Counted from the first letter of the stretch, positions 8,370-17,633 are shown. The stretch: 64,000 bases of DNA from Myxococcales bacterium (GCA_016706225.1 JADJKB010000022.1:1-64000), one strand, 5' to 3'. The notes: generated by a model from the sequence alone, not told the origin. Translations and numbers: made by a program.

Positions 8370-8645
8370 ATGTCGACACTCAGCCTGAGGCTCCCGGAAT
8401 CCCTTCACCGCAAGCTTGCCGAGGTTGCGGAGCGGGAGGGAATTTCGCTCAACCAGCTCATTAGTTCCGCTGCCGCAGAGAAGCTCGCTGCACTCATGAC
8501 CGAGGAGTACCTCGAGCGTCGCGCTGCTCGGGCAACTCGCCGGAAGTTCGACGCGGCGCTCGCGAAGGTTCCGAGCACGAAGGCGCTTCCCGGAGATGAG
8601 CTCCCCGCCGAGTACAGAAAACGCTCGCGTCGACGTGCGGTCTAA
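8370..8645 (+). CDS. CopG/ribbon-helix-helix-like antitoxin
   Basis: 91 residues. LSLRLPESLHRKLAEVAERE followed by GISLNQLISSAAAEKLAAL is a ribbon-helix-helix signature (beta strand, helix, turn, helix). The C-terminal basic half would wrap the toxin. AAGGACGG precedes the ATG. The TAA stop (8643-8645) lies inside the R'' box GTCTAAC of attC-like site 5, so gene and recombination site are directly joined. Likely DNA-binding partner for the palindrome at 7928-7945. Confidence 0.85.
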   Translation: MSTLSLRLPESLHRKLAEVAEREGISLNQLISSAAAEKLAALMTEEYLERRAARATRRKFDAALAKVPSTKALPGDELPAEYRKRSRRRAV

Positions 8646-8804
8646 CTCACGTTGCACCCGCCGAACGCCGGCCTTGCCGACTTCACCGTTCGTTCCGCTT
8701 CCGCGGGCGAACATTCTGATGCGGCACTCGCCCGCGTCTATGGCGCCTTGCCGACCGACGACTTGACGCTCGGCGTTCGCGGGTGAACGTGTGTCTCGTT
8801 TCTA
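8640..8804 (+). repeat. attC-like integron recombination site 5
   Basis: 165 bp. Left end GTCTAAC (8640-8646, exact RYYYAAC) overlaps the antitoxin stop codon. The right end GTTTCTA (8798-8804) is a poor GTTRRRY match. The arms and centre are the same as site 1. Confidence 0.7.
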
Positions 8805-8825
8805 TAGCGGGCGACGTCAAGGAAA

Positions 8826-8952
8826 GATCTGTCCGTCCCGTCCCGCTTCCGCGGGCGAACATTCTGATGCGGCACTCGCCCGCGTCTGTTGCGCCTCGCC
8901 GACTGACGACTTGACGCTCGGCGCTCGCGGGTCAACGCGTGTGCCGTTATTC
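8826..8952 (+). repeat. attC-like site 6, left part missing
   Basis: Matches sites 1 and 5 from the central CGTCC onward through GCGGGCGAACATTCTGATGC to the right arm GGCGCTCGCGGGT and a GTTATTC end (8946-8952). The left arm and R'' box are absent. It follows site 5 after about 20 bases with no gene between, as if a cassette was lost by deletion. Confidence 0.65.
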
Positions 8953-8956
8953 GGCC

Positions 8957-9370
8957 TCACGCCTCCCGACGCGCTCGATGGAGCCTGATGTGCAGGACTC
9001 GTGCGTAGTGCCCGAAGTCGGCGTCTGTCGAGAACACGGTGAAGCCACGACGCAATGCCACAGCGCAAATCAGGAAGTCTGTGTTCGAACCCTGAATTCC
9101 GCGTCCGCGGCATTTGTTGAAGCAACTGGCTGCTTCTTCGAAGTCTTCGTGCGAAAGCTCGACGTCTGGAAACGCCCGCAAGCGGTCGAGCAACCCTCGG
9201 TACTGTTCGGGAGTCTTGATCCCCGAAAGCAGCTCCTGCCGGATTGGCCCAATGATGACGACCCGCCCCTCGCGGATCAGCTCCACCAACTCGCGTTCCT
9301 CTGGTGTTCCCCGCGGCGCGCTGCGGCGAACCGCGTGTGACCAAACCGACGAATCGACGAGAACGTTCAC
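8957..9370 (-). CDS. vapC: PIN-domain toxin VapC
   Basis: 137 residues, reading against the other cassettes. VLVDSSVWSH (first Asp), RQELLSGI (Glu), GSNTDFLICAVA (middle Asp) and FSTDADFGHYA (last Asps) give a complete VapC active site for RNA cleavage. Starts with GTG overlapping the vapB stop (GTGA). Lies between degenerate attC-like sites 6 and 7. Reverse orientation is common for toxin-antitoxin cassettes, which carry their own promoter. Confidence 0.9.
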   Translation of the reverse strand: MNVLVDSSVWSHAVRRSAPRGTPEERELVELIREGRVVIIGPIRQELLSGIKTPEQYRGLLDRLRAFPDVELSHEDFEEAASCFNKCRGRGIQGSNTDFLICAVALRRGFTVFSTDADFGHYARVLHIRLHRARREA

Positions 9371-9567
9371 TTCCTTCGCCGTTGCTTCTTGTAGTCGTAG
9401 GCTGGGTCGACGTCGATCTTGCCAAACAGCTCCACGATTTGGCCCTGCTTCCGCCGTTGAATGTACTCCAACAGCGCTTCGGTCACGGTCGCCTTCTTGG
9501 TCGGGTGCCCGCCCACGCGCAGGGCTTCATCCAGAAGCTTCTCGTCGATGGCCAGGTTCGTTGCCAT
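9367..9567 (-). CDS. vapB: antitoxin VapB
   Basis: 66 residues: MATNLAIDEKLLDEALRVGG, then KKATVTEALLEYIQRRKQ and a YDYKKQRRRK tail, the ribbon-helix-helix VapB type 2 pattern. The ATG at 9567 is preferred to an upstream in-frame start because it gives the canonical MATNLAID N-terminus. Neutralises the overlapping VapC and should repress the pair; a palindrome overlaps the start codon. Confidence 0.88.
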   Translation of the reverse strand: MATNLAIDEKLLDEALRVGGHPTKKATVTEALLEYIQRRKQGQIVELFGKIDVDPAYDYKKQRRRK

Positions 9568-9586
9568 GTGTGAACTCTTACACACA
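9567..9586. promoter_or_regulatory. inverted repeat at vapB start, putative operator
   Basis: TGTGTG (9567-9572) and CACACA (9581-9586) flank an eight-base centre at the vapB start codon. The position suits autorepression by VapB or the VapBC complex. No clear Shine-Dalgarno is seen before vapB, so the message may be leaderless. Short arms keep confidence modest. Confidence 0.4.
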
Positions 9587-9609
9587 GGAACGTGTGGCGC
9601 AAGAGTGCC

Positions 9610-9718
9610 GTATAACTGGAACGCCGGCCGTGCCGAGTTTCACCGTCCGTTCCGCTTCCGCGGGCGACCATTCTGATGCGGCACTCGACCGCGTCTGTCG
9701 CGCCTTGCCGACTGACGA
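9610..9718 (+). repeat. attC-like site 7, right part missing
   Basis: Starts with GTATAAC (9610-9616), then shortened left arm GAACGCCGGCC, and the shared centre through GCGGGCGACCATTCTGATGC to GCCTTGCCGACTGACGA. The right arm and GTTRRRY box are missing. This is the last repeat, so the array is truncated here. Confidence 0.65.
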
Positions 9719-9794
9719 GGCGATGACGAGGGCGCGGATGACCCCCGTAGCCAACACGGCTGAGAGCAGACTCGAGGCGGTTCGGTACGGGCGG

Positions 9795-10565
9795 TCACTG
9801 GAACGTGATCACGACCAGCTTTGCGCTGGGCATGTCGAAGCTCGTCTTGGCCGTGATGGTCTCGCCGGCGATTGCGGCTCCATAAGGGATCTCGCATGAA
9901 CCGTTGGCGTTCGGCACGCAAGGACAGATGCCGAGGTCGGTGCACGCGATGGCGGTGGCGGCCGTTGCGATTGCGCCGTACGCGCCCGCGGGCGCTACGA
10001 TCTTTCGGTCGCAAAGGGGAGGAGCGTACTTTGGCTCGAAGTAGCAGCTGGTTGGCATCTTCTCGGGGACGAAGCTGGTGCCGTCCCATGCCTTGTCGTA
10101 ACTGCCGCCAGGGTTGATGACGACCACAGGTGGAAGGAGGCAAGCGTCGGGGCACCAGTCACCTTGCTGCTGCAATTTCTCGCAGGTGTTTCCACATCCG
10201 CTGGCGAGGAGCTGCACCGAACCACTGGGTCCCTCCAGGTCGAACAAAGGATCCGGGCTGCAGTTGCTGTCGCCTCCCATGTAGATGGGCGTGGCGCGCG
10301 CATTCTGAAAACGAATCGTGATCGTGTCCGGCGCGACGTCGTCCGCGAAGTCGGCGCAGCTCCCTCCACCCGCTCCGCCACCACCACTGCCACCGGTCCC
10401 CGCGATGCCTCCGGATCCGCCGGCGCCACCGGCGCCACCGCTCCCCGAGGAGCCGCCCGTGCCCGAGCTACCGCCCGCGGCGGAGTCCTCGCTAGTCGAC
10501 CCACCACACGCCATCGGAGCAAGAGCGAAGAAGCAAACCAATGACCAGCGCCCGAAGGTGTTCAC
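9795..10565 (-). CDS. Gly/Ser-linker lipoprotein
   Basis: 256 residues from a GTG that opens the signal sequence VNTFGRWSLVCFFALAPMAC; Cys20 is the lipidation site. A linker of about 50 residues of Gly/Ser/Ala follows, then a domain of about 170 residues with ten or so Cys (SNCSPD, CGNTC, WCPDAC, CYFEP, CPC). Similar linker-plus-Cys-domain lipoproteins are abundant in Polyangia. Family not recognised; a surface or periplasmic role is inferred. An upstream in-frame start exists but would place 28 unrelated residues before the signal. Confidence 0.75.
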   Translation of the reverse strand: MNTFGRWSLVCFFALAPMACGGSTSEDSAAGGSSGTGGSSGSGGAGGAGGSGGIAGTGGSGGGGAGGGSCADFADDVAPDTITIRFQNARATPIYMGGDSNCSPDPLFDLEGPSGSVQLLASGCGNTCEKLQQQGDWCPDACLLPPVVVINPGGSYDKAWDGTSFVPEKMPTSCYFEPKYAPPLCDRKIVAPAGAYGAIATAATAIACTDLGICPCVPNANGSCEIPYGAAIAGETITAKTSFDMPSAKLVVITFQ

Positions 10566-10725
10566 GTCCACTTCCCGAGCAATCCGCGTGCCGGCGCAAG
10601 AGCGTGGTTTTCTGCAGGAAGAGTCCGGTTTGTGCCACCCCTGCGCCACACGCGACGGGCACGCTTGTCATGCCGAGCGGCTTTCCGAGCTCGATGCGGC
10701 GAACACGAAGCGGGTTCAGTGAGCC

Positions 10726-11904
10726 TCAACCCCCGAGCGTCGCCCGAAACAGCCTGCCCTCGCCGGTCACCGAGTATTCGGCGTCTGCGGCGCTGACGAA
10801 CACGGATTGTCCGCCACCGAGCTCGAGCTTCTCTCCCGAGCGTTCCAGCACAAACCCTCCCTCGGTGCAGAGCAAGATCTCGGGACCCATCACGCTGCAC
10901 TGTGCGGATGCACTCAGCGTCGACAGGCGAAACTCCGGTACCGGAGTCTGATAGACACCTTCGCTCCCGACGTGCACCGGACGCAAGACCGGAACGTCTC
11001 CGCTTCGGAACTCGAGCACGCTGCACAGCTCGGCCACGTCGACGTGTTTTGGAGTCAGGCCGCCACGGAGCACGTTGTCCGAGTTGGCCATGATCTCGAT
11101 GCCGACGCCCGAGAGGTAAGCGTGCAGGTTGCCAGCGGGCAAGAAGAGCGCATCACCGGGTTCGAGCACGACGAGGTTCAAGAGCAGCGCGCTGATGACG
11201 CCGGCGTCGCCAGGGTAGAGCGCACCGAGGCGCCCCGCCCAGCGACACTCGTCCGCAAACTCGTCGTTGGCGCCGGCAAGGGTCTTACACCGGCGCAGAG
11301 TCTCGGTCACCAGTTGCTCCCGCAGCACGGCGTCAAGCGTCATGAGCCGCTCGAACACCGAACGCAGCCCCGGGTCGCCCTGCGCCAAACCCTGCAACAC
11401 GAACTCGAGCCCCGGCACCGCGAGCCGCTCGAAAAAATTCAGACTTTGCGGCGCGGCACGAAATCCGCAGAGCGCGTGGAAACCCGTGAGCGCGCTGATG
11501 AGCTCGGGTTTGTGATTCGCGTCGCGATACGAACGGCTGGGCGCATCGCGGGCGATACCGCGGGCCTCCTCGCGCGCGAAACCCGCTCTCGCTTGTTCGA
11601 GGCTCGGGTGCGCTTGCAGCGACAGCGGCTGTTCCGCCGCCAGCACCTTCATCAAGAACGGCAGTCGGGGACCAAACTCGGAGAGAGAGCGCGCGCCGAG
11701 CTCATGCTCGGGTGAGGCGTTGATAAGTTCATCGAGGGGCTGCCAAACACCACCTCGCTGCACGCGGGATGGCGCGAGCGGGTGCGCGCCCAGCCACAGC
11801 TCGGCCTCGGGTCGAGCTGAAGGCGTCGCACGACCGAGCAACTTCGAGATCGCGTGATGAGAGCCCCATGCGTAGGGCTGGATGGAATTTTCGAGTAGCT
11901 CCAA
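10726..11904 (-). CDS. manA: mannose-6-phosphate isomerase, class I
   Basis: 392 residues, the usual length. Interconverts mannose 6-phosphate and fructose 6-phosphate, feeding GDP-mannose for polysaccharide and glycan synthesis. Seen: IQPYAWGSHHAI at the N-terminus, LPFLMKVLAAEQPLSLQAHP (zinc-binding Gln and His), DANHKPELISAL (Glu ligand), DALFLPAGNLHAYLSGVGIEI (His ligand) and NSDNVLRGGLTPKHVD. All four zinc ligands of type I enzymes are present. The TTG start places the family N-terminus correctly. Single gene, no operon partner. Confidence 0.95.
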   Translation of the reverse strand: MELLENSIQPYAWGSHHAISKLLGRATPSARPEAELWLGAHPLAPSRVQRGGVWQPLDELINASPEHELGARSLSEFGPRLPFLMKVLAAEQPLSLQAHPSLEQARAGFAREEARGIARDAPSRSYRDANHKPELISALTGFHALCGFRAAPQSLNFFERLAVPGLEFVLQGLAQGDPGLRSVFERLMTLDAVLREQLVTETLRRCKTLAGANDEFADECRWAGRLGALYPGDAGVISALLLNLVVLEPGDALFLPAGNLHAYLSGVGIEIMANSDNVLRGGLTPKHVDVAELCSVLEFRSGDVPVLRPVHVGSEGVYQTPVPEFRLSTLSASAQCSVMGPEILLCTEGGFVLERSGEKLELGGGQSVFVSAADAEYSVTGEGRLFRATLGG

Positions 11905-11980
11905 GGCGACGAGAACCTACCACTCGGGCCACCGTCCGCGCACGCCCGCCCCAGCCGAGCGCCGTAAAATCCCGCGCCGG

Positions 11981-12499
11981 TCACTTGCACGGACGCAGGG
12001 TCAAGCTCCAGCGCATGTTGCCTTCCGTCATCTGACCGTTGGCTTCGTCGTACTTCTGCTTGAAGGCGAGGCTGATGGCGTTGGGCGACGCTTTGCCGTC
12101 ACTGAGCGTGCCCGAGTAACGCAGCGGATCCTTGTCGGAGCGATTCAGATCCAGGCTGACGTTGGCCGCGCCGGCGAACTTCGAGCGGGCGGTGCCGATG
12201 GCGCTGCAGGTCAGGCGACAGTCGGCCTTCAGCTTGGCACCGTCGTCGAGCTCCTTCAGCTCGTTGCACTTGCCATCGCAGCTGATGTTCACGCCGCCCG
12301 CCTTCACACCGCCGCCGAGCGTGTAGTAGGCGCCAAGACGTGCGCAGCTGATCACGGCCTTTGGCCCCTCGACGACCGCCGGCGGGGGTGGCGCTATCGG
12401 CTCTGGCTCTTGCGGTACTGGCGCGGGCTGCTCGTTGTTCTGGTTCTTGCACGCTAGCAGCGCTCCGAGCACGAAGATGGCGTGTACGGCTTTCATCAT
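11981..12499 (-). CDS. hypothetical lipoprotein
   Basis: 172 residues. MMKAVHAIFVLGALLAC is a short lipoprotein signal (Cys17). A Pro/Glu-rich spacer (QEPEPIAPPPPAVVEG) leads to a compact domain with six Cys (ISCARLG, SCDGKCNELK, DCRLTC) and a final RPCK. No known family. Followed on the same strand by manA; preceded by another lipoprotein gene. The spacer and lipobox suggest the domain is held off the membrane in the periplasm or at the outer surface. Confidence 0.75.
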   Translation of the reverse strand: MMKAVHAIFVLGALLACKNQNNEQPAPVPQEPEPIAPPPPAVVEGPKAVISCARLGAYYTLGGGVKAGGVNISCDGKCNELKELDDGAKLKADCRLTCSAIGTARSKFAGAANVSLDLNRSDKDPLRYSGTLSDGKASPNAISLAFKQKYDEANGQMTEGNMRWSLTLRPCK

Positions 12500-12589
12500 G
12501 GTGGCGCTGCCTCCGCGAGCCCTCGCACGATACCACGGAGCTCGGAGGTTCAGCCCGGCAAACGCGGCTCGCTGACGCTGCGAAACCCG

Positions 12590-13723
12590 CTAGGGCTGCG
12601 CACGGTTGTCGAGCTCCTGCCCCGCCAACGCCCGCTTGCACCACGCTGCGATCGGCGCTGCCGGACCGCGCGCACCTCGCGACAGTCGGCTGAAGACGCT
12701 GACCTTGCCAGACTCGTCCGCGAGCACGCGATTGGCGAACGTCCGGTTACCGACCGTCAGCAGCACCGCAAAGCTGAAGGCACAGCCGGCGTCGCCCGAC
12801 CTGCAGCCACTCCGCTCCACCGGGTCGCTGGTCACGACGTCCAGGTGCACACCGCCGCAGGTGCTCTTCGATATGGCCTTCCGCGCGGCTCCTCTGCGCG
12901 TGACGAGCTCACGGTAACGCTCGAGGGTCACCGTCGCGCCGTCCGGTTGGGTCAACGGGCCCGCGTCCACCTTCACGGCGTGTGTCGCTTCGTCGACGGC
13001 GAAGCCGGCGACCCAATCGAAGAGTCCGACTTCGCAAGGACCGGTGCGCACGCGCTCACAAATGTCGAAGCGAAACACACACGGGGTCTTTTCACTCCGG
13101 GTGCAGGTGTAGGGTTGCGGCGCGCGCGGCACGATGCCGAGGGTCTTGATGCGCGCCACCTCCGGCAAGCGGTGGAGCACACTCCACGCCGCGTCGCTGC
13201 GCCGTTTCATTGCTCTCCACTCTTCGATGGGCTTCGGCGCTTGGTCTTGCTCTTCCTTCGGCCACGCCTCGTCGAAGAACACCGTGATGGCACCGCTCCG
13301 CGCGTCGATGAAGAAGCTGCGATCCACGTAGGCCTCGTCCTGCAAACCCGAGTTGATGGTCCAACGGCACTCGGGGCTATCTTCCAGACAGCCGGTCGCC
13401 GGCTCCGAGCTCATCCAGACGTCACGCGGCAGCTTGCGCTCGCCCGACATGGTCCCACCGACCCGGAGCGCCTCCCGGGCCTCTGGCAATGCGCGCACTC
13501 GCTCGAGCGCCTGCTCCCGCGACGCGATGACGAACGGCCGAGAGTCCCGCGGAGCGGTCGCCTCGACCAGTGAGGGGACGGCGGGCAAACTCCCGACGGT
13601 CGCCGACGCGGGCGCGGCAGATTCATCTGGCTTCGAAGGCTCCGTCGACGGAGTGCGTGAGCAAGCGAACACAGAGAACGCGAACGGCAGGAGCCGAGCT
13701 ACCCACCGAGAGTGTTCGACCAT
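12590..13723 (-). CDS. hypothetical lipoprotein
   Basis: 377 residues from the ATG at 13723, which begins the signal MVEHSRWVARLLPFAFSVFAC. The mature protein has a Ser/Ala/Pro linker, then a domain of about 300 residues with paired Cys (GCLEDSPEC, CTRSEKTPC, DICERVRTGPC, GCRSGDAGC). Possible beta-rich fold; no catalytic motif seen. The product is probably envelope-bound. The gene is alone between the preceding lipoprotein gene and a divergent small gene. Confidence 0.7.
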   Translation of the reverse strand: MVEHSRWVARLLPFAFSVFACSRTPSTEPSKPDESAAPASATVGSLPAVPSLVEATAPRDSRPFVIASREQALERVRALPEAREALRVGGTMSGERKLPRDVWMSSEPATGCLEDSPECRWTINSGLQDEAYVDRSFFIDARSGAITVFFDEAWPKEEQDQAPKPIEEWRAMKRRSDAAWSVLHRLPEVARIKTLGIVPRAPQPYTCTRSEKTPCVFRFDICERVRTGPCEVGLFDWVAGFAVDEATHAVKVDAGPLTQPDGATVTLERYRELVTRRGAARKAISKSTCGGVHLDVVTSDPVERSGCRSGDAGCAFSFAVLLTVGNRTFANRVLADESGKVSVFSRLSRGARGPAAPIAAWCKRALAGQELDNRAQP

Positions 13724-13796
13724 CGCACGGCGCGCGCACATTCGCAGCTCCAAGAACGCCCGGCCATTCTAGCGCGTTCCCGCTCCGGGCACTGCG

Positions 13797-14087
13797 GTGG
13801 GTCCGCGCGACGTGACATCGTCGGCGGAGGCGCTAGAGTCCCACATCGTGCGCGACACGACTCGGGAGGGGACTCGCCGTTATCAGCAGCTGCTCCGGGC
13901 CAAGTCCGCGGGTGAGCGCCTGGAGATGGCGTCCGCGCTCACGAGTGCGGTGCGGGAGCTTGCGTTAGCCGGGATCCGCGAGCGGTCTCCGTACCTCACG
14001 GAGCGACAGCTTCAGTCGAAGCTGGCGGAGCTCCTGTACGGGCGAGAGGTGGCCTGCCGGTTGTTCGGTGACGACGGTGCGCGGTGA
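13797..14087 (+). CDS. small hypothetical protein, partner of a nucleotidyltransferase
   Basis: 96 residues. A helical protein with RRYQQLLRAKSAGERLEMASALTSAVRELALAGIRE and a conserved-looking C-terminus TERQLQSKLAELLYGREVACRLF. In other bacteria I recall short helical proteins of this kind directly upstream of, and overlapping, a nucleotidyltransferase-fold gene; here the partner is deleted internally. The GTG at 13797 is not certain: a GTG at 13848 would give a 79-residue protein starting at the first conserved helix. Function unknown; a toxin-antitoxin-like pair is possible. Confidence 0.6.
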   Translation: MGPRDVTSSAEALESHIVRDTTREGTRRYQQLLRAKSAGERLEMASALTSAVRELALAGIRERSPYLTERQLQSKLAELLYGREVACRLFGDDGAR

Positions 14088-14291
14088 ATGCTGCAGCGCC
14101 TGACGACGCGATCTCGGTCGCACTGCGGGTCGCCGCAGCGGTGCAAGCGGTCGACGGAGCGTTGGCGAGACGTTCAAGGTGTGCTCGCGACTCACGCCGG
14201 CGCGCTCGACCAGAGCTACATGGAGAGCTGGGCGCGTCGCCTGCAGATTGAGCGGCTTCTCGCCAAAGCCCGCATTGAAGCATCGGGCTGA
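14084..14291 (+). pseudogene. nucleotidyltransferase-fold gene with internal deletion
   Basis: A GTG at 14084 overlaps the previous stop (GTGA) and opens DDAISVALRVAAAVQAVDGA, the usual N-terminal helix before the GGS motif of these enzymes. The frame then breaks near 14160 and the next frame gives WRDVQGVLATHAGALDQSYM and [20 protein letters not shown] to the stop at 14289-14291. The latter is the expected C-terminal end. The catalytic middle (GGS and the Asp pair), roughly 90-110 residues, is missing, so the gene is dead. Spacing and overlap with the preceding gene are intact. Confidence 0.6.
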
Positions 14292-14374
14292 CGGCCCCGT
14301 TCACCCACCGTGGAGCGCCCTTCGACACCGCGACGTTGGACTTCCCACCGCAGCCAGAGGACCGTCGGGCTTCG

Positions 14375-16909
14375 ATGTCCGCGGCGCGCACCAAGCTCAG
14401 CGATTTCGTCCCGCGAGGCGCGGACGACGACGCGATCCTGTCCGCATTTCTCGAGTGGGTCGAGGCCACCGGGCTCGAGCTGTATCCGGCGCAGGAGCAG
14501 GCGCTCTTGGAGATCGCCGCCGGCAAGAACGTGATCCTGAACACTCCGACGGGCTCGGGCAAATCGCTCCTGGCTTACGCGGTGTGTTTCTTCGCCATCG
14601 CCAAGGGGCGTCGCTGTTTCTACACCAGCCCGATCAAGGCCCTCGCGAGCGAGAAGTTCTTCACTCTGGTGGACGAGCTGGGCGCGGACGACGTCGGCAT
14701 GATGACGGGGGACGCGGCCGTCAACCGCGAGGCGCCCATCGTGTGCTGCACGGCGGAGATCTTGGCCAACATGGCGCTGCGGGAGGGCGCCGATGCCGAC
14801 GTCGACGACGTCGTGATGGACGAGTTCCACTACTACTCGGACGCCGATCGCGGTGTGGCCTGGCAACTTCCGCTGCTCACGCTGCGCCATAGCCGCTTCC
14901 TCTTGATGAGTGCGACGCTCGGCGACACTACCTTCTTCGAGCGCTGCCTCGACGAGCTGACCGGGCTCGAGACCGCGCTCGTGCGTTCGACGGATCGCCC
15001 GGTGCCGCTCGACTTTTCCTACCGCGAGACGCCACTGCACGAGACGGTCGCGGAGCTGATCAAGAGCGGGCGCGCACCCATCTATCTGGTGAGCTTCACT
15101 CAGCGCGGCGCGGCGGAAGAAGCCCAGAACTTGATGAGCGTCGACTTCTGCACGAAGGAGGAGAAGCGCGCCATAGGCGACGCACTCCGCGGCGCTCGCT
15201 TCGACAGCCCGTACGGCAAGGAGCTGTCGCGTTTCATGCGCCACGGCGTCGGCCTGCACCACGCGGGGCTCTTGCCGAAGTACCGCCTGGCGGTGGAGAA
15301 GCTGGCGCAGGCCGGGCGGCTCAAGGTCATCTCCGGCACCGACACCCTGGGCGTGGGAGTGAACATCCCGATCCGCACCGTGCTCTTCAGCAAGCTGTGC
15401 AAGTTCGACGGCAAGAACACCGGGGTGCTGAGCGTGCGTGACTTTCAGCAGATCAGCGGGCGCGCGGGGCGCAAGGGCTTCGACGATCGCGGCAGCGTGG
15501 TCGCACAAGCTCCGGAGCACGTGATCGAGAACCTGAAGCTGGACGCGAAGGCCGGCGCCGACCCTTCGAAGAAGCGCAAGCTCGTGCGGAGGAAACCACC
15601 GGAGCGTGGCTACGCCCACTGGGACAAAGCGACCTTCGAGCGTTTGCTCAGCTCACCTCCCGAGCCCCTCACCTCCCGCTTCCGCGTGAGTCACGGCATG
15701 CTGATCAACGTGCTCGGTCGCCCCGACGGTGGTTGTATGGCCCTCGCTCGGCTGATCAAGGCGTGTCACGACCGGGCTCACGACAAACGCAAACACGGAC
15801 GTACGGCGATGGAGATGTTCCGCTCGCTGCTCGACGCCGGCATCGTGGAGTGGGTCGATGGCGAGCGCGGCGGCCGACGCGCCTCGGTGAACGCAGATCT
15901 TCAGCAGGACTTCTCGCTCAATCACACCCTCTCGCTCTACCTGCTCGACACCCTTCCGCTGCTCGACAAAGAGCTCGAGAGCCACCACCTAGAGCTCTTG
16001 ACGCTGGTCGAAGCGATCCTCGAAAACCCTGAAATCATCCTGCAAAAGCAGCTCGACACGCTGAAGACCGCGGCCATCGCCGAGATGAAAGCACAGGGCG
16101 TCGAATACGACGAACGCATCGCGCGGCTCGAAGAGATGGACTACCCGCGCCCAAACCGGGAGTTCATCTACGACACCTTCAACGTCTTTGCGAAGAAGCA
16201 CCCGTGGGTCGGCGCCGAGAACATTCGCCCGAAGTCCATCGCTCGCGACATGGTCGAGCAGTTTCTGTCGTTCTCCGAGTACGTGAAGGAGTACGGCCTC
16301 GAACGCTCCGAGGGCCTGCTGCTTCGTTACCTGTCGGACGTGTACAAGGTGCTCGTGCAGACCGTGCCCCTCGACGATCGCACCGAAGAGGTCGAGGAGC
16401 TGCTCACGTTCTTCGGGGCGATGGTGCGGCAGGTGGACTCGAGCTTGCTCGACGAGTGGGAGCGCATGCGGAGCGGCGACGGCCCTCCGCTCCCGAGCGC
16501 GCCCCGCGAGGAGCTGGAGCCCGAGGGTTCGAAGGACGTCACACGAGACCAGAAGGGCTTCACCGTGCTCCTGCGCAACGAGCTGTTTCGCTTGGTGCGC
16601 GCCCTCTCGCGCAAGGATTGGAAGGAAGCCCAGGAGGTCACCGGGCCCGCGAGCGGCGGCCTGGATGCCGGCGCCATCGAACGCGCACTCACCCCATTCT
16701 ACGAGACCGAGAAGTCCCTGCGCACCGATCCCGACGCACGCAGCCCGAGCCTCTTGACCCTCGAGACCGGTGAAACACGCTGGGACTTCGCGCAAGTCTT
16801 GCTCGACTCCGCGGACGAAAACGACTGGGTGCTCGTCGGCTACGTCGACGTCGCTGCGAGCCGGGAAGCGGGACGGGCGGTGCTGGTCGTGGAGAGGCTC
16901 AGCGCGTGA
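14375..16909 (+). CDS. DEAD/DEAH-box RNA/DNA helicase with DUF3516 domain
   Basis: 844 residues. Superfamily 2, Ski2/Mtr4-like. Seen in order: [12 protein letters not shown] (Q-like region), TPTGSGKS (Walker A), [12 protein letters not shown] (Ia), TGDAAVN, MDEFHYY (motif II, DEFH), MSATLGD (III), [12 protein letters not shown] (IV), [13 protein letters not shown] (V) and [11 protein letters not shown] (VI). A C-terminal half of about 400 residues matches the DUF3516 class found in Actinobacteria and Myxococcota. Probably unwinds structured RNA in decay or ribosome work; substrate unknown. The ATG at 14375 is chosen; a TTG at 14336 would add 13 residues. Confidence 0.9.
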   Translation: MSAARTKLSDFVPRGADDDAILSAFLEWVEATGLELYPAQEQALLEIAAGKNVILNTPTGSGKSLLAYAVCFFAIAKGRRCFYTSPIKALASEKFFTLVDELGADDVGMMTGDAAVNREAPIVCCTAEILANMALREGADADVDDVVMDEFHYYSDADRGVAWQLPLLTLRHSRFLLMSATLGDTTFFERCLDELTGLETALVRSTDRPVPLDFSYRETPLHETVAELIKSGRAPIYLVSFTQRGAAEEAQNLMSVDFCTKEEKRAIGDALRGARFDSPYGKELSRFMRHGVGLHHAGLLPKYRLAVEKLAQAGRLKVISGTDTLGVGVNIPIRTVLFSKLCKFDGKNTGVLSVRDFQQISGRAGRKGFDDRGSVVAQAPEHVIENLKLDAKAGADPSKKRKLVRRKPPERGYAHWDKATFERLLSSPPEPLTSRFRVSHGMLINVLGRPDGGCMALARLIKACHDRAHDKRKHGRTAMEMFRSLLDAGIVEWVDGERGGRRASVNADLQQDFSLNHTLSLYLLDTLPLLDKELESHHLELLTLVEAILENPEIILQKQLDTLKTAAIAEMKAQGVEYDERIARLEEMDYPRPNREFIYDTFNVFAKKHPWVGAENIRPKSIARDMVEQFLSFSEYVKEYGLERSEGLLLRYLSDVYKVLVQTVPLDDRTEEVEELLTFFGAMVRQVDSSLLDEWERMRSGDGPPLPSAPREELEPEGSKDVTRDQKGFTVLLRNELFRLVRALSRKDWKEAQEVTGPASGGLDAGAIERALTPFYETEKSLRTDPDARSPSLLTLETGETRWDFAQVLLDSADENDWVLVGYVDVAASREAGRAVLVVERLSA

Positions 16910-17592
16910 GTACTCATGGCTCCAGTAGCAGCTTTTCGCTAGCCTCTCTGCGAGTGAGGTTCGCCGCACACCTCTGCAGCTCACTCGCGGTTGGCGGGCT
17001 CGCCAGCAGCGCATTGCTTTCGGGCTGTGAGCGTGGCTCGGTGAACAACGGTCCCGCCGGGAACACGAGCTCTGTGGCCACCACTTCTGTCGGAGCTCCC
17101 GTGGAGAGCGCCCCGCAGCCGCCCTCGGTTCCATCAACCGCACCGAGTGCAACGGCCGCGGCAACACCGAGTGCGTCCGCGGCCCCGGAGCCGATTCCCG
17201 GTGCGCTCCCCAACTTCATCATTGGTCGCTTCAAGGGCTCGGCGAGTGTGTACGCCACCGTCGTGGACGAGCACCAGACGTACACCAAGCGGGAGATCGA
17301 GCTCGAGATCGACGCGACCGGCGCGACCAAGACCAAGCTCACGCGGGGTTCGCTGAAGGGGCAGCAGTTCACGCCGAGCTACCGCTGCGAGGCCAGCGGG
17401 AAACTCCGACCGTCTGCGGGAGGATTCGAGCTCGAGCTCGAGGTTTCAACCTGCGCCGCCGCGCCGGCCGGCGCGAAGGGCACCTTCCGCATCGTGCGCG
17501 TCGGTGACTGCCAACTGCAGTACGACCGCCAGTCGGGAAAATCTCCGTTCGAGGTCGAGCAGATTGCGGTGCGCCGAGAAGGCTGCAAGTGA
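16906..17592 (+). CDS. hypothetical lipoprotein
   Basis: 228 residues starting with a GTG that overlaps the helicase stop (GTGA), so co-translated with it. The signal is long; [10 protein letters not shown] gives the lipobox at about residue 41. A Ser/Thr/Ala/Pro linker of about 60 residues is followed by a beta-type domain ([23 protein letters not shown]...), with four Cys in the second half. Family not recognised. Coupling with a cytosolic helicase is odd for a lipoprotein and may only reflect compact packing. Confidence 0.7.
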   Translation: MSTHGSSSSFSLASLRVRFAAHLCSSLAVGGLASSALLSGCERGSVNNGPAGNTSSVATTSVGAPVESAPQPPSVPSTAPSATAAATPSASAAPEPIPGALPNFIIGRFKGSASVYATVVDEHQTYTKREIELEIDATGATKTKLTRGSLKGQQFTPSYRCEASGKLRPSAGGFELELEVSTCAAAPAGAKGTFRIVRVGDCQLQYDRQSGKSPFEVEQIAVRREGCK

Positions 17593-17633
17593 GGGCGGAA
17601 CGGGCGAGGGCAATTCACGCCGAGACCAAAGAC

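Noticed and set aside
4474..9718. Possible CRISPR array or REP elements
   Set aside because: Repeats are about 165 bp, palindromic, diverged and spaced by whole genes, unlike 25-40 bp CRISPR repeats; REP elements lack the RYYYAAC/GTTRRRY ends.
14216..15619. Long reverse frame (467 codons) opposite the DUF3516 helicase
   Set aside because: Mirror frame of a high-GC gene. The forward strand carries all helicase motifs; the reverse product is His/Arg/Leu-rich without a domain.
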